64,000 nucleotides of DNA, from contig NW_026089527.1 in the NCBI RefSeq assembly GCF_933775445.1, forward strand, positions 62,001 through 126,000, given 5' to 3'. Each line of letters begins with the position of its first letter. Position 1 is the stretch's first letter. The translations under genes were made by a program, and so were the position numbers. The notes beneath the pieces were generated by a model. That model had not been told where the DNA came from. It saw nothing but the letters and a program-made list of their open reading frames with translations, and ran no database searches. This DNA comes from Argentina anserina. Taxonomy: Eukaryota; Streptophyta; Magnoliopsida; Rosales; Rosaceae. This document shows positions 1 to 13,974 of this stretch, piece by piece.

Positions 1-249
1 AGAAATGAAAAGATACACAATTGGAATAGTAAAGATACGCAAACGATGTAAAGATACACAATTGGAATAGTAAAGATACGCAAACGATGTAAAGATACTC
101 AGTTTGAAAGAAACACACTCCCACACTTGCAAAACTCTCAAATACAATAGAAACTCGCATCAGAAGCCTTACAGAAAGATACTCAAACGAGAAATGAAAA
201 GATACACAATTGGAATAGTAACGATACGCAAACGATGTAAAGATACACA

Positions 250-1612
250 ATTGGAATAGTAAACATACGCAAACGATGTAAAGATACTCAGTTTGAAAGA
301 AACACACTCCCACACTTGCAAAACTCTCAAATTCAATAGAAACTCGCATCAGAAGCCTTACAGAAAGATACTCAAACGAGAAATGAAAAGATACACAATT
401 GGACTAGTAAAGATACGCAAACGATGTAAAGATACACAATTGGAATAGTAAACATACGCAAACGATGTAAAGATACTCAGTTTGAAAGAAACACACTCCC
501 ACACTTGCAAAACTCTCAAATACAATAGAAACTCGCATCAGAAGCCTTACAGAAAGATACTCAAACGAGAAATGAAAAGATACACAATTGGAATAGTAAA
601 GATACGCAAACGATGTAAAGATACACAATTGGAATAGTAAACATACGCAAACGATGTAAAGATACTCAGTTTGAAAGAAACACACTCCCACACTTGCAAA
701 ACTCTCAAATTCAATAGAAACTCGCATCAGAAGCCTTACAGAAAGATACTCAAACGAGAAATGAAAAGATACTCAATTGGAATAGTAAAGATACGCAAAC
801 GATGTAAAGATACACAATTGGAATAGTAAAGATACGCAAACGATGTAAATATACACAATTGGAATAGTAAACATACGCAAACGATGTAAAGATACTCAGT
901 TTGAAAGAAACACACTCCCACACTTGCAAAACTCTCAAATTCAATAGAAACTCGCATCAGAAGCCTTACAGAAAGATACTCAAACGAGAAATGAAAAGAT
1001 ACACAATTGGAATAGTAAAGATACGCAAACGATGTAAAGATACTCAGATTGAAAGAAACACACTCCCACACTTGCAAAACTCTCAAATACAATAGAAACT
1101 CGAATCAGAAGCCTTACAGAAAGATACTCAAACCTGAAATGAAAAGATACACAATTGGAATAGTAAAGATACGCAAACGATGTAAAGATACTCAGTTTGA
1201 AAGAAACACATTCCCACACTTGCAAAACTCTCAAATACAATAGAAACTCGAATCAGAAGCCTACAGAAAGATACTCGAACGAGAAATGAAAAGATACACA
1301 ATTGGAATAGTAAAGATACGCAAACGATGTAAAGATACACAATTAGAATAGTAAAGATACGCAAACGATGTAAAGATACTCAGTTTGAAAGAAACACACT
1401 CCCACACTTGCAAAACTCTCAAATTCAATAGAAACTCGCATCAGAAAGCCTTACAGAAAGATACTCAAACGAGAAATGAAAAGATACACAATTGGAATAG
1501 TAAAGATACGCAAACGATGTAAAGATACACAATTAGAATAGTAAAGATACGCAAACTATGTAAAGATACTCAGTTTGAAAGAAACACACTCCCACACTTG
1601 CAAAACTCTCAA
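250..1612. repeat. Segmental duplication within S1, copy 1 (partner 6329-7691)
   Basis: About 1.36 kb that recurs at an offset of 6,079 bp, including rare variants such as CAAACCTGAAATG, CTCGAACGAGAAATG and ACACATTCCC. At least one substitution separates the copies (GATGTAAAG near 632, GATGTGAAG near 6711). The match fades just after the AAACTATGTAAAG variant, where one copy has TACAATAG and the other TTCAATAG. A shorter related stretch occurs at about 3130-3640. Ends are approximate. Confidence 0.8.
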
Positions 1613-1639
1613 ATACAATAGAAACTCGCATCAGAAGCC

Positions 1640-4600
1640 TTACAGAAAGATACTCAAACGAGAAATGAAAAGATACACAATTAGACTAGTAAAGATACGC
1701 AAACGATGTAAAGATACACAATTGGAATAGTAAACATACGCAAACGATGTAAAGATACTCAGTTTGAAAGAAACACACTCCCACACTTGCAAAACTCTCA
1801 AATTCAATAGAAACTCGCATCAGAAAGCCTTACAAAAAGATACTCAAACGAGAAATGAAAAGATACACAATTGGAATAGTAAAGATACGCAAACGATGTA
1901 AAGATACACAATTGGAATAGTAAAGATACGCAAACGATGTAAAGATACTCAGTTTGAAAGAAACACACTCCCACACTTGCAAAACTCTCAAATTCAATAG
2001 AAACTCGCATCAGAAGCCTTACAGAAAGATACTCAAACGAGAAATGAAAAGATACTCAATTGGAATAGTAAAGATACGCAAACGATGTAAAGATACACAA
2101 TTGGAATAGTAAAGATACTCAAACGAGAAATGAACAAATTACTCAATTGGAATTGTAAAGATACACAAACGATGTAAAGATACACAATTGGAATAGTAAA
2201 GATACGCAAACGATGTAAAGATACTCAGTTTGAAAGAAACACACTCCCACACTTGCAAAACTCTCAAATACAATAGAAACTCGCATCAGAAGCCTTACAG
2301 AAAGATACTCAAACGAGAAATGAAAAGATACACAATTGGACTAGTACAGATACGCAAACGATGTAAAGATACACAATTGGAATAGTAAACATACGCAAAC
2401 GATGTAAAGATACTCAGTTTGAAAGAAACACACTCCCACACTTGCAAAACTCTCAAATTCAATAGAAACTCGCATCAGAAGCCTTACAGAAAGATACTCA
2501 AACGAGAAATGAAAAGATACACAATTGGAATAGTAAAGATACGCAAACGATGTAAAGATACACAATTGGAATAGTAAGGCAACGCAAACGATGTAAAGAT
2601 ACTCAGTTTGAAAGAAACACACTCCCACACTTGCAAAACTCTCAAATACAATAGAAACTCGCATCAGAAGCCTTACAGAAAGATACTCAAACGAGAAATG
2701 AAAAGATACACAATTGGAATAGTAACGATACGCAAACGATGTAAAGATACACAATTGGAATAGTAAACATACGCAAACGATGTAAAGATACTCAGTTTGA
2801 AAGAAACACACACCCACACTTGCAAAACTCTCAAATTCAATAGAAACTCGCATCAGAAAGCCTTACAGAAAGATACTCAAACGAGAAATGAAAAGATACA
2901 CAGTTGGAATAGTAAAGATACGCAAACGATGTAAAGATACACAATTGGAATAGTAAAGATACGCAAACGATGTAAAGATACTCAGTTTGAAAGAAACACA
3001 CTCCCACACTTGCAAAACTCTCAAATACAATAGAAACTCGCATCAGAAGCCTTACAGAAAGATACTCAAACGAGAAATGAAAAGATACACAATTAGACTA
3101 GTAAAGATACGCAAACGATGTAAAGATACACAATTGGAATAGTAAAGATACGCAAACGATGTAAAGATACTCAGTTTGAAAGAAACACACTCCCACACTT
3201 GCAAAACTCTCAAATTCAATAGAAACTCGCATCAGAAGCCTTACAGAAAGATACTCAAACGAGAAATGAAAAGATACACAATTGGACTAGTAAAGATACG
3301 CAAACGATGTAAAGATACACAATTGGAATAGTAAACATACGCAAACGATGTAAAGATACTCAGTTTGAAAGAAACACACTCCCACACTTGCAAAACTCTC
3401 AAATACAATAGAAACTCGCATCAGAAGCCTTACAGAAAGATACTCAAACGAGAAATGAAAAGATACACAATTGGAATAGTAAAGATACGCAAACGATGTA
3501 AAGATACACAATTGGAATAGTAAACATACGCAAACGATGTAAAGATACTCAGTTTGAAAGAAACACACTCCCACACTTGCAAAACTCTCAAATTCAATAG
3601 AAACTCGCATCAGAAGCCTTACAGAAAGATACTCAAACGAGAAATGAAAAGATACTCAATTGGAATAGTAAAGATACGCAAACGATGTAAAGATACACAA
3701 TTGGAATAGTAAAGATACGCAAACGATGTAAAGATACACAATTGGAATAGTAAAGATACGCAAACGATGTAAAGATACTCAGTTTGAAAGAAACACACTC
3801 CCACACTTGCAAAACTCTCAAATACAATAGAAACTCGCATCAGAAGCCTTACAGAAAGATACTCAAACGAGAAATGAAAAGATACACAATTGAACTAGTA
3901 AAGATACGCAAACGATGTAAAGATACACAATTGGAATAGTAAACATACGCAAACGATGTAAAGATACTCAGTTTGAAAGAAACACACTCCCACACTTGCA
4001 AAACTCTCAAATTCAATAGAAACTCGCATCAGAAGCCTTACAGAAAGATACTCAAACGAGAAATGAAAAGATACACAATTGGACTAGTAAAGATACGCAA
4101 ACGATGTAAATATACACAATTGGAATAGTAAACATACGCAAACGATGTAAAGATACTCAGTTTGAAAGAAACACACTCCCACACTTGCAAAACTCTCAAA
4201 TTCAATAGAAACTCGCATCAGAAGCCTTACAGAAAGATACTCAAACGAGAAATGAAAAGATACACAATTGGAATAGTAAAGATACGCAAACGATGTAAAG
4301 ATACACAATTGGAATAGTAAAGATACGCAAACGATGTAAAGATACTCAGTTTGAAAGAAACACACTCCCACACTTGCAAAACTCTCAAATACAATAGAAA
4401 CTCGCATCAGAAGCCTTACAGAAAGATACTTAAACGAGAAATGAAAAGATACACAATTGGAATAGTAACGATACGCAAACGATGTAAAGATACACAATTG
4501 GAATAGTAAACATACGCAAACGATGTAAAGATACTCAGTTTGAAAGAAACACACTCCCACACTTGCAAAACTCTCAAATTCAATAGAAACTCGCATCAGA

Positions 4601-6440
4601 AAGCCTTACAGAAAGATACTCAAACGAGAAATGAAAAGATACACAGTTGGAATAGTAAAGATACGCAAACGATGTAAAGATACACAATTGGAATAGTAAA
4701 GATACGCAAACGATGTAAAGATACTCAGTTTGAAAGAAACACACTCCCACACTTGCAAAACTCTCAAATACAATAGAAACTCGCATCAGAAGCCTTACAG
4801 AAAGATACTCAAACGAGAAATGAAAAGATACACAATTAGACTAGTAAAGATACGCAAACGATGTAAAGATACACAATTGGAATAGTAAACATACGCAAAC
4901 GATGTAAAGATACTCAGTTTGAAAGAAACACACTCCCACACTTGCAAAACTCTCAAATTCAATAGAAACTCGCATCAGAAAGCCTTACAAAAAGATACTC
5001 AAACGAGAAATGAAAAGATACACAATTGGAATAGTAAAGATACGCAAACGATGTAAAGATACACAATTGGAATAGTAAAGATACGCAAACGATGTAAAGA
5101 TACTCAGTTTGAAAGAAACACACTCCCACACTTGCAAAACTCTCAAATTCAATAGAAACTCGCATCAGAAGCCTTACAGAAAGATACTCAAACGAGAAAT
5201 GAAAAGATACTCAATTGGAATAGTAAAGATACGCAAACGATGTAAAGATACACAATTGGAATAGTAAAGATACTCAAACGAGAAATGAACAAATTACTCA
5301 ATTGGAATTGTAAAGATACACAAACGATGTAAAGATACACAATTGGAATAGTAAAGATACGCAAACGATGTAAAGATACTCAGTTTGAAAGAAACACACT
5401 CCCACACTTGCAAAACTCTCAAATACAATAGAAACTCGCATCAGAAGCCTTACAGAAAGATACTCAAACGAGAAATGAAAAGATACACAATTGGACTAGT
5501 AAAGATACGCAAACGATGTAAAGATACACAATTGGAATAGTAAACATACGCAAACGATGTAAAGATACACAATTGGAATAGTAAACATACGCAAACGATG
5601 TAAAGATACTCAGTTTGAAAGAAACACACTCCCACACTTGCAAAACTCTCAAATTCAATAGAAACTCGCATCAGAAGCCTTACAGAAAGATACTCAAACG
5701 AGAAATGAAAAGATACACAATTGGAATAGTAAAGATACGCAAACGATGTAAAGATACACAATTGGAATAGTAAAGAAACGCAAACGATGTAAAGATACTC
5801 AGTTTGAAAGAAACACACTCCCACACTTGCAAAACTCTCAAATACAATAGAAACTCGCATCAGAAGCCTTACAGAAAGATACTCAAACGAGAAATGAAAA
5901 GATACACAATTGGAATAGTAACGATACGCAAACGATGTAAAGATACACAATTGGAATAGTAAACATACGCAAACGATGTAAAGATACTCAGTTTGAAAGA
6001 AACACACTCCCACACTTGCAAAACTCTCAAATTCAATAGAAACTCGCATCAGAAAGCCTTACAGAAAGATACTCAAACGAGAAATGAAAAGATACACAGT
6101 TGGAATAGTAAAGATACGCAAACGATGTAAAGATACACAATTGGAATAGTAAAGATACGCAAACGATGTAAAGATACTCAGTTTGAAAGAAACACACTCC
6201 CACACTTGCAAAACTCTCAAATACAATAGAAACTCGCATCAGAAGCCTTACAGAAAGATACTCAAACGAGAAATGAAAAGATACACAATTAGACTAGTAA
6301 AGATACGCAAACGATGTAAAGATACACAATTGGAATAGTAAACATACGCAAACGATGTAAAGATACTCAGTTTGAAAGAAACACACTCCCACACTTGCAA
6401 AACTCTCAAATTCAATAGAAACTCGCATCAGAAGCCTTAC
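1640..6440. repeat. Duplication at offset 3,155 bp (about 1640-3240 and 4795-6440)
   Basis: The two blocks share a rare event: a unit without its core, where AAAGATACTC is followed directly by AAACGAG (2111 and 5266, offset 3,155), then GAACAAATTACTC and GGAATTGTAAAG. From about 2400 onward the offset grows to 3,196, because one extra 41-bp module is present in the second block. A third partial copy of the right part lies at 4007-4786 (offset 1,743 from 2264-3043). Ends are approximate. Confidence 0.75.
2111..2120. repeat. Core-deleted satellite unit (junction at AAAGATACTC)
   Basis: AAAGATACTC normally flanks the core, once before AGTTTG and once before AAACGAG, 84 bp apart. Here a module passes straight into AAACGAG through a single AAAGATACTC, so the 84 bp between the two copies is missing. 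The same junction at 5266 is a duplicate of this one (offset 3,155). It looks like a deletion between short direct repeats. Confidence 0.8.
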
Positions 6441-7691
6441 AGAAAGATACTCAAACGAGAAATGAAAAGATACACAATTGGACTAGTAAAGATACGCAAA
6501 CGATGTAAAGATACACAATTGGAATAGTAAACATACGCAAACGATGTAAAGATACTCAGTTTGAAAGAAACACACTCCCACACTTGCAAAACTCTCAAAT
6601 ACAATAGAAACTCGCATCAGAAGCCTTACAGAAAGATACTCAAACGAGAAATGAAAAGATACACAATTGGAATAGTAAAGATACGCAAACGATGTGAAGA
6701 TACACAATTGGAATAGTAAACATACGCAAACGATGTAAAGATACTCAGTTTGAAAGAAACACACTCCCACACTTGCAAAACTCTCAAATTCAATAGAAAC
6801 TCGCATCAGAAGCCTTACAGAAAGATACTCAAACGAGAAATGAAAAGATACTCAATTGGAATAGTAAAGATACGCAAACGATGTAAAGATACACAATTGG
6901 AATAGTAAAGATACGCAAACGATGTAAATATACACAATTGGAATAGTAAACATACGCAAACGATGTAAAGATACTCAGTTTGAAAGAAACACACTCCCAC
7001 ACTTGCAAAACTCTCAAATTCAATAGAAACTCGCATCAGAAGCCTTACAGAAAGATACTCAAACGAGAAATGAAAAGATACACAATTGGAATAGTAAAGA
7101 TACGCAAACGATGTAAAGATACTCAGATTGAAAGAAACACACTCCCACACTTGCAAAACTCTCAAATACAATAGAAACTCGAATCAGAAGCCTTACAGAA
7201 AGATACTCAAACCTGAAATGAAAAGATACACAATTGGAATAGTAAAGATACGCAAACGATGTAAAGATACTCAGTTTGAAAGAAACACATTCCCACACTT
7301 GCAAAACTCTCAAATACAATAGAAACTCGAATCAGAAGCCTACAGAAAGATACTCGAACGAGAAATGAAAAGATACACAATTGGAATAGTAAAGATACGC
7401 AAACGATGTAAAGATACACAATTAGAATAGTAAAGATACGCAAACGATGTAAAGATACTCAGTTTGAAAGAAACACACTCCCACACTTGCAAAACTCTCA
7501 AATTCAATAGAAACTCGCATCAGAAAGCCTTACAGAAAGATACTCAAACGAGAAATGAAAAGATACACAATTGGAATAGTAAAGATACGCAAACGATGTA
7601 AAGATACACAATTAGAATAGTAAAGATACGCAAACTATGTAAAGATACTCAGTTTGAAAGAAACACACTCCCACACTTGCAAAACTCTCAA
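6329..7691. repeat. Segmental duplication within S1, copy 2 (partner 250-1612)
   Basis: Second copy of the 1.36-kb block at an offset of 6,079 bp. It keeps the order of 148-, 189- and 230-bp units and the private variants of the first copy, so it arose by copying a multi-unit block and not by independent change of single units. Confidence 0.8.
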
Positions 7692-8859
7692 ATTCAATAG
7701 AAACTCGCATCCGAAAGCCTTACAGAAAGATACTCAAACGAGAAATGAAAAGATACACAATTGGAATAGTAAAGATACGCAAACGATGTAAAGATACTCA
7801 GATTGAAAGAAACACACTCCCACACTTGCAAAACTCTCAAATACAATAGAAACTCGAATCAGAAGCCTTACAGAAAGATACTCAAACGAGAAATGAAAAG
7901 ATACACAATTGGAATAGTAAAGATACGCAAACGATGTAAAGATACACAATTGGAATAGTAAAGATACGCAAACCATGTAAAGATACTCAGTTTGAAAGAA
8001 ACACACTCCCACACTTGCAAAACTCTCAAATACAATAGAAACTCGCATCAGAAGCCTTACAGAACGATACTCAAACGAGAAATGAAAAGATACACAATTG
8101 GACTAGTAAAGATACGCAAACGATGTAAATATACATAATTGGAATAATAAACATACGCAAACGATGTAAAGATACTCAGTTTGAAAGAAACACACTCCCA
8201 CACTTGCAAAACTCTCAAATTCAATAGAAACTCGCATCAGAAGCCTTACAGAAAGATACTCAAACGAGAAATGAAAAGATACACAATTGGACTAGTAAAG
8301 ATACGCAAACGATGTAAAGATACTCAGTTGGAAAGAATCACACTCCCACACTTGCAAAACTCTCAAATACAATAGAAACTCGCATCAGAAGCCTTACGGA
8401 AAGATACTCAAACGAGAAATGAAAAGATACACAATTGGAATTGTAAAGATACGCAAACGATGTAAAGATACTCAGTTGAAAGAATCACACTCCCACACTT
8501 GCAAAACTCTCAAATACAATAGAAACTCGCATCAGAAGCCTTACGGAAAGATACTCAAACAAGAAATGAAAAGATACACAATTGGAATAGTAAAGATACG
8601 CAAACGATGTAAAGATACACAATTGGAATAGTAAAGATACGCAAACGATGTAAAGATACTCAGTTTGAAAGAAACACACTCCCACACTTGCAAAACTCTC
8701 AAATACAATAGAAACTCGCATCAGAAGCCTTACAGAAAGATACTCAAACGAGAAATGAAAAGATACACAATTGGAATAGTAAACATACGCAAACGATGTA
8801 AAGATACTCAGTTTGAAAGAAACACATTCCCACACTTGCAAAACTCTCAAATACAATAG

Positions 8860-11852
8860 AAACTCGCATCAGAAGCCTAACAGAAAGATACTCAAACGAG
8901 AAATGAAAAGATACACAATTGGAATATTAAAGATACGCAAACGATGTAAAGATACACAATTGGAATAGTAAAGATACGCAAACGATGTAAAGATACTCAG
9001 TTTGAAAGAAACACACTCCCACACTTGCAAAACTCTCAAATACAATAGAAACTCGCATCAGAAGCCTTACAGAAAGATACTCAAACGAGAAATGAAAAGA
9101 TACAAAATTGGAATAGTAAAGATACGCAAACGATGTAAAGATACTCAGTTTGAAAGAAACACTCTCCCACACTTGCAAAACTCTCAAATACAATAGAAAC
9201 TCGCATCAGAAGCCTTATAGAAAGATACTCAAACGAGAAATGAAAAGATACACAATTGGAATAGTAAAGATACGCAAACGATGTAAACATACACAATTGG
9301 AATACTAAAGATACGCAAACGATGTAAAGATACTAAGTTTGAAAGAAACACACTCCCACACTTGCAAAACTCTCAAATTCAATAGAAACTCGGATCAGAA
9401 AGCCTTACAGAAAGATACTCAAACGAGAAATGAAAAGATACACAATTGGAATAGTAAAGATACGCAAACGATGTAAAGATACTCAGATTGAAAGAAACAC
9501 ACTCCCACACTTGCAAAACTCTCAAATACAATAGAAACTCGCATCAGAAGCCTTACAGAAAGATACTCAAACGAGAAATCAAAAGATACACAATTGGAAT
9601 AGTAAAGATACGCAAACGATGTAAAGATACACAATTGGAATAGTAAAGATACGGAAACGATGTAAAGATACTCAGTTTGAAAGAAACACACTCCCACACT
9701 TGCAAAACTCTCAAATACAATAGAAATTCGCATCAGAAGCCTTACAGAAAGATACTCAAACGAGAAATGAAAAGATACACAATTGGAATAGTAAAGATAC
9801 GCAAATGATGTAAAGATACACAATTGGAATAGTAAACATACGCAAACGATGTAAAGATACTCAGTTTGAAAGAAACACACTCCCAAACTTGCAAAACTCT
9901 CAAATTCAATAGAAACTCGCATCAGAAAGCCTTACAGAAAGATACTTAAACGAGAAATGAAAAAATTACTCAATTGGAATAGTAAAGATACGCAAACGAT
10001 GTAAAGATACACAATTGGAATAGTAAAGATACGCAAACGATGTAAAGATACACAATTGGAATAGTAAAGATACGCAAACGATGTAAAGATACTCAGTTTG
10101 AAAGAAACACACTCCCACACTTGCAAAACTCTCAAATTCAATAGAAACTCGCATCAGAAAGCCTTACAGAAAGATACTCAAACGAGAAATGAAAAAATTA
10201 CTCAATTGGAATAGTAAAGATACGCAAACGATGTAAAGATACACAATTGGAATAGTAAAGATACGCAAACGATGTAAAGATACTCAGTTTGAAAGAAACA
10301 CACTCCCACACTTGCAAAACTCTCAAATACAATAGAAACTCGCATCAGAAGCCTAACAGAAAGATACTCAAACGAGAAATGAAAAGATACACAATTGGAA
10401 TATTAAAGATACGCAAACGATGTAAAGATACACAATTGGAATAGTAAAGATACGCAAACGATGTAAAGATACTCAGTTTGAAAGAAACACACTCCCACAC
10501 TTGCAAAACTCTCAAATACAATAGAAACTCGCATCAGAAGCCTTACAGAAAGATACTCAAACGAGAAATGAAAAGATACAAAATTGGAATAGTAAAGATA
10601 CGCAAACGATGTAAAGATACTCAGTTTGAAAGAAACACTCTCCCACACTTGCAAAACTCTCAAATACAATAGAAACTCGCATCAGAAGCCTTATAGAAAG
10701 ATACTCAAACGAGAAATGAAAAGATACACAATTGGAATAGTAAAGATACGCAAACGATGTAAACATACACAATTGGAATACTAAAGATACGCAAACGATG
10801 TAAAGATACTAAGTTTGAAAGAAACACACTCCCACACTTGCAAAACTCTCAAATTCAATAGAAACTCGGATCAGAAAGCCTTACAGAAAGATACTCAAAC
10901 GAGAAATGAAAAGATACACAATTGGAATAGTAAAGATACGCAAACGATGTAAAGATACTCAGATTGAAAGAAACACACTCCCACACTTGCAAAACTCTCA
11001 AATACAATAGAAACTCGCATCAGAAGCCTTACAGAAAGATACTCAAACGAGAAATCAAAAGATACACAATTGGAATAGTAAAGATACGCAAACGATGTAA
11101 AGATACACAATTGGAATAGTAAAGATACGGAAACGATGTAAAGATACTCAGTTTGAAAGAAACACACTCCCACACTTGCAAAACTCTCAAATACAATAGA
11201 AATTCGCATCAGAAGCCTTACAGAAAGATACTTAAACGAGAAATGAAAAGATACACAATTGGAATAGTAAAGATACGCAAATGATGTAAAGATACACAAT
11301 TGGAATAGTAAACATACGCAAACGATGTAAAGATACTCAGTTTGAAAGAAACACACTCCCAAACTTGCAAAACTCTCAAATTCAATAGAAACTCGCATCA
11401 GAAAGCCTTACAGAAAGATACTCAAACGAGAAATGAAAAAATTACTCAATTGGAATAGTAAAGATACGCAAACGATGTAAAGATACACAATTGGAATAGT
11501 AAAGATACGCAAACGATGTAAAGATACACAATTGGAATAGTAAAGATACGCAAACGATGTAAAGATACACAATTGGAATAGTAAAGATACGCAAACGATG
11601 TAAAGATACTCAGTTTGAAAGAAACACACTCCCACACTTGCAAAACTCTCAAATTCAATAGAAACTCGCATCAGAAAGCCTTACAGAAAGATACTCAAAC
11701 GAGAAATGAAAAAATTACTCAATTGGAATAGTAAAGATACGCAAACGATGTAAAGATACACAATTGGAATAGTAAAGATACGCAAACGATGTAAAGATAC
11801 TCAGTTTGAAAGAAACACACTCCCACACTTGCAAAACTCTCAAATACAATAG
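8860..11852. repeat. Tandem higher-order repeat, 1,476 bp, two copies
   Basis: Copy 1 is about 8860-10335 and copy 2 about 10336-11852. Shared private variants include CCTAACAGAAAG, AATATTAAAG, GATACAAAATTGG, ACACTCTCCC, CCTTATAG, GATACTAAG and CTCGGATCAG. The copies differ by a few substitutions (for example TACTTAAACG against TACTCAAACG), and the second has one more 41-bp module, raising the offset to 1,517 at its right end. Confidence 0.85.
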
Positions 11853-13974
11853 AAACTCGCATCAGAATGCCTTACAGAAAGATACTCAAACGAGAAATGA
11901 AAAAATTACTCAATTGGAATAGTAAAGATACGGAAACGATGTAAAGATACACAATTGGAATAGTAAAGTTACGGAAACGATGTAAAGATACACAATTGGA
12001 ATAGTAAAGATACGCAAACCATGTAAAGATACTCATTTTGAAAGAAACACACTCCCACACTTGCAAAACTCTCAAATACCATAGAAACTCGCATCAGAAG
12101 CCTTACAGAAAGATACTCAAACGAGAAATGAAAAGATACACAATTGGACTAGTAAAGATACGCAAACGATGTAAAGATACACAATTGGAATAGTAAACAT
12201 ACGCAAACGATGTAAAGATACTCAGTTTGAAAGAAACACACTCCCACACTTGCAAAACTCTCAAATTCAATATAAACTCGCATCAGAAAGCCTTACAGAA
12301 AGATACTCAAACGAGAAATGAAAAAATTACTCAATTGGAATAGTAAAGATACGCAAACGATGTAAAGATACACAATTGGAATAGTAAAGATACGCAAACG
12401 ATGTAAAGATACTCTGTTTGAAAGAAACACACTCCCACACTTGCAAAACTCTCAAATACAATAGAAACTCGCATCAGAATGCCTTACAGAAAGATACTCA
12501 AACGAGAAATGAAAAAATTACTCAATTGGAATAGTAAAGATACGCAAACGATGTAAAGATACACAATTGGAATAGTAAAGATACGCAAACGATGTAAAGA
12601 TACTCAGTTTGAAAGAAACACATTCCCACACTTGCAAAACTCTCAAATACAATAGAAACTCGCATCAGAAAAGCCTTACAGAAAGATACTCAAACGAGAA
12701 ATGAAAAGATACACAATTGGAATAGTAAAGATACGCAAACGATGTAAAGATACTCAGTTTGAAAGAAACACACTCCCACACTTGCAAAACTCTCAAATTC
12801 AATAGAAACTCGCATCAGAAAGCCTTACAGAAAGATACTCAAACGAGAAATGAAAAAATTACTCAATTGGAATAGTAAAGATACGCAAACGATGTAAAGA
12901 TACACAATTGGAATAGTAAAGATACGCAAACGATGTAAAGATACTCAGTTTGAAAGAAACACACTCCCACACTTGCAAAACTCTCAAATACAATAGAAAC
13001 TCGCATCAGAATGCCTTACAGAAAGATACTCAAACGAGAAATGAAAAAATTACTCAATTGGAATAGTAAAGATACGGAAACGATGTAAAGATACACAATT
13101 GGAATAGTAAAGTTACGGAAACGATGTAAAGATACACAATTGGAATAGTAAAGATACGCAAACCATGTAAAGATACTCATTTTGAAAGAAACACACTCCC
13201 ACACTTGCAAAACTCTCAAATACCATAGAAACTCGCATCAGAAGCCTTACAGAAAGATACTCAAACGAGAAATGAAAAGATACACAATTGGACTAGTAAA
13301 GATACGCAAACGATGTAAAGATACACAATTGGAATAGTAAACATACGCAAACGATGTAAAGATACTCAGTTTGAAAGAAACACACTCCCACACTTGCAAA
13401 ACTCTCAAATTCAATATAAACTCGCATCAGAAAGCCTTACAGAAAGATACTCAAACGAGAAATGAAAAAATTACTCAATTGGAATAGTAAAGATACGCAA
13501 ACGATGTAAAGATACACAATTGGAATAGTAAAGATACGCAAACGATGTAAAGATACTCTGTTTGAAAGAAACACACTCCCACACTTGCAAAACTCTCAAA
13601 TACAATAGAAACTCGCATCAGAATGCCTTACAGAAAGATACTCAAACGAGAAATGAAAAAATTACTCAATTGGAATAGTAAAGATACGCAAACGATGTAA
13701 AGATACACAATTGGAATAGTAAAGATACGCAAACGATGTAAAGATACTCAGTTTGAAAGAAACACATTCCCACACTTGCAAAACTCTCAAATACAATAGA
13801 AACTCGCATCAGAAAGCCTTACAGAAAGATACTCAAACGAGAAATGAAAAGATACACAATTGGAATAGTAAAGATACGCAAACGATGTAAAGATACTCAG
13901 TTTGAAAGAAACACACTCCCACACTTGCAAAACTCTCAAATTCAATAGAAACTCGCATCAGAAAGCCTTACAGA
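11640..13974. repeat. Tandem higher-order repeat, 1,144 bp, two copies
   Basis: Copy 1 is about 11640-12783 and copy 2 about 12784-13974. Both carry CAGAATGCC, GTAAAGTTACGG, CTCATTTTGAAAG, TACCATAG, CAATATAAACTC and ACTCTGTTTG in the same order. CAATATAAACTC sits at the same phase, 1,144 bp apart (12268 and 13412). Confidence 0.85.

Noticed and set aside
901..1243. Short plus-strand frames in the satellite beginning MKETHSHTCKTL
   Set aside because: They recur wherever a 148-bp unit shifts the frame, end within a unit or two, and are a by-product of the repeat.
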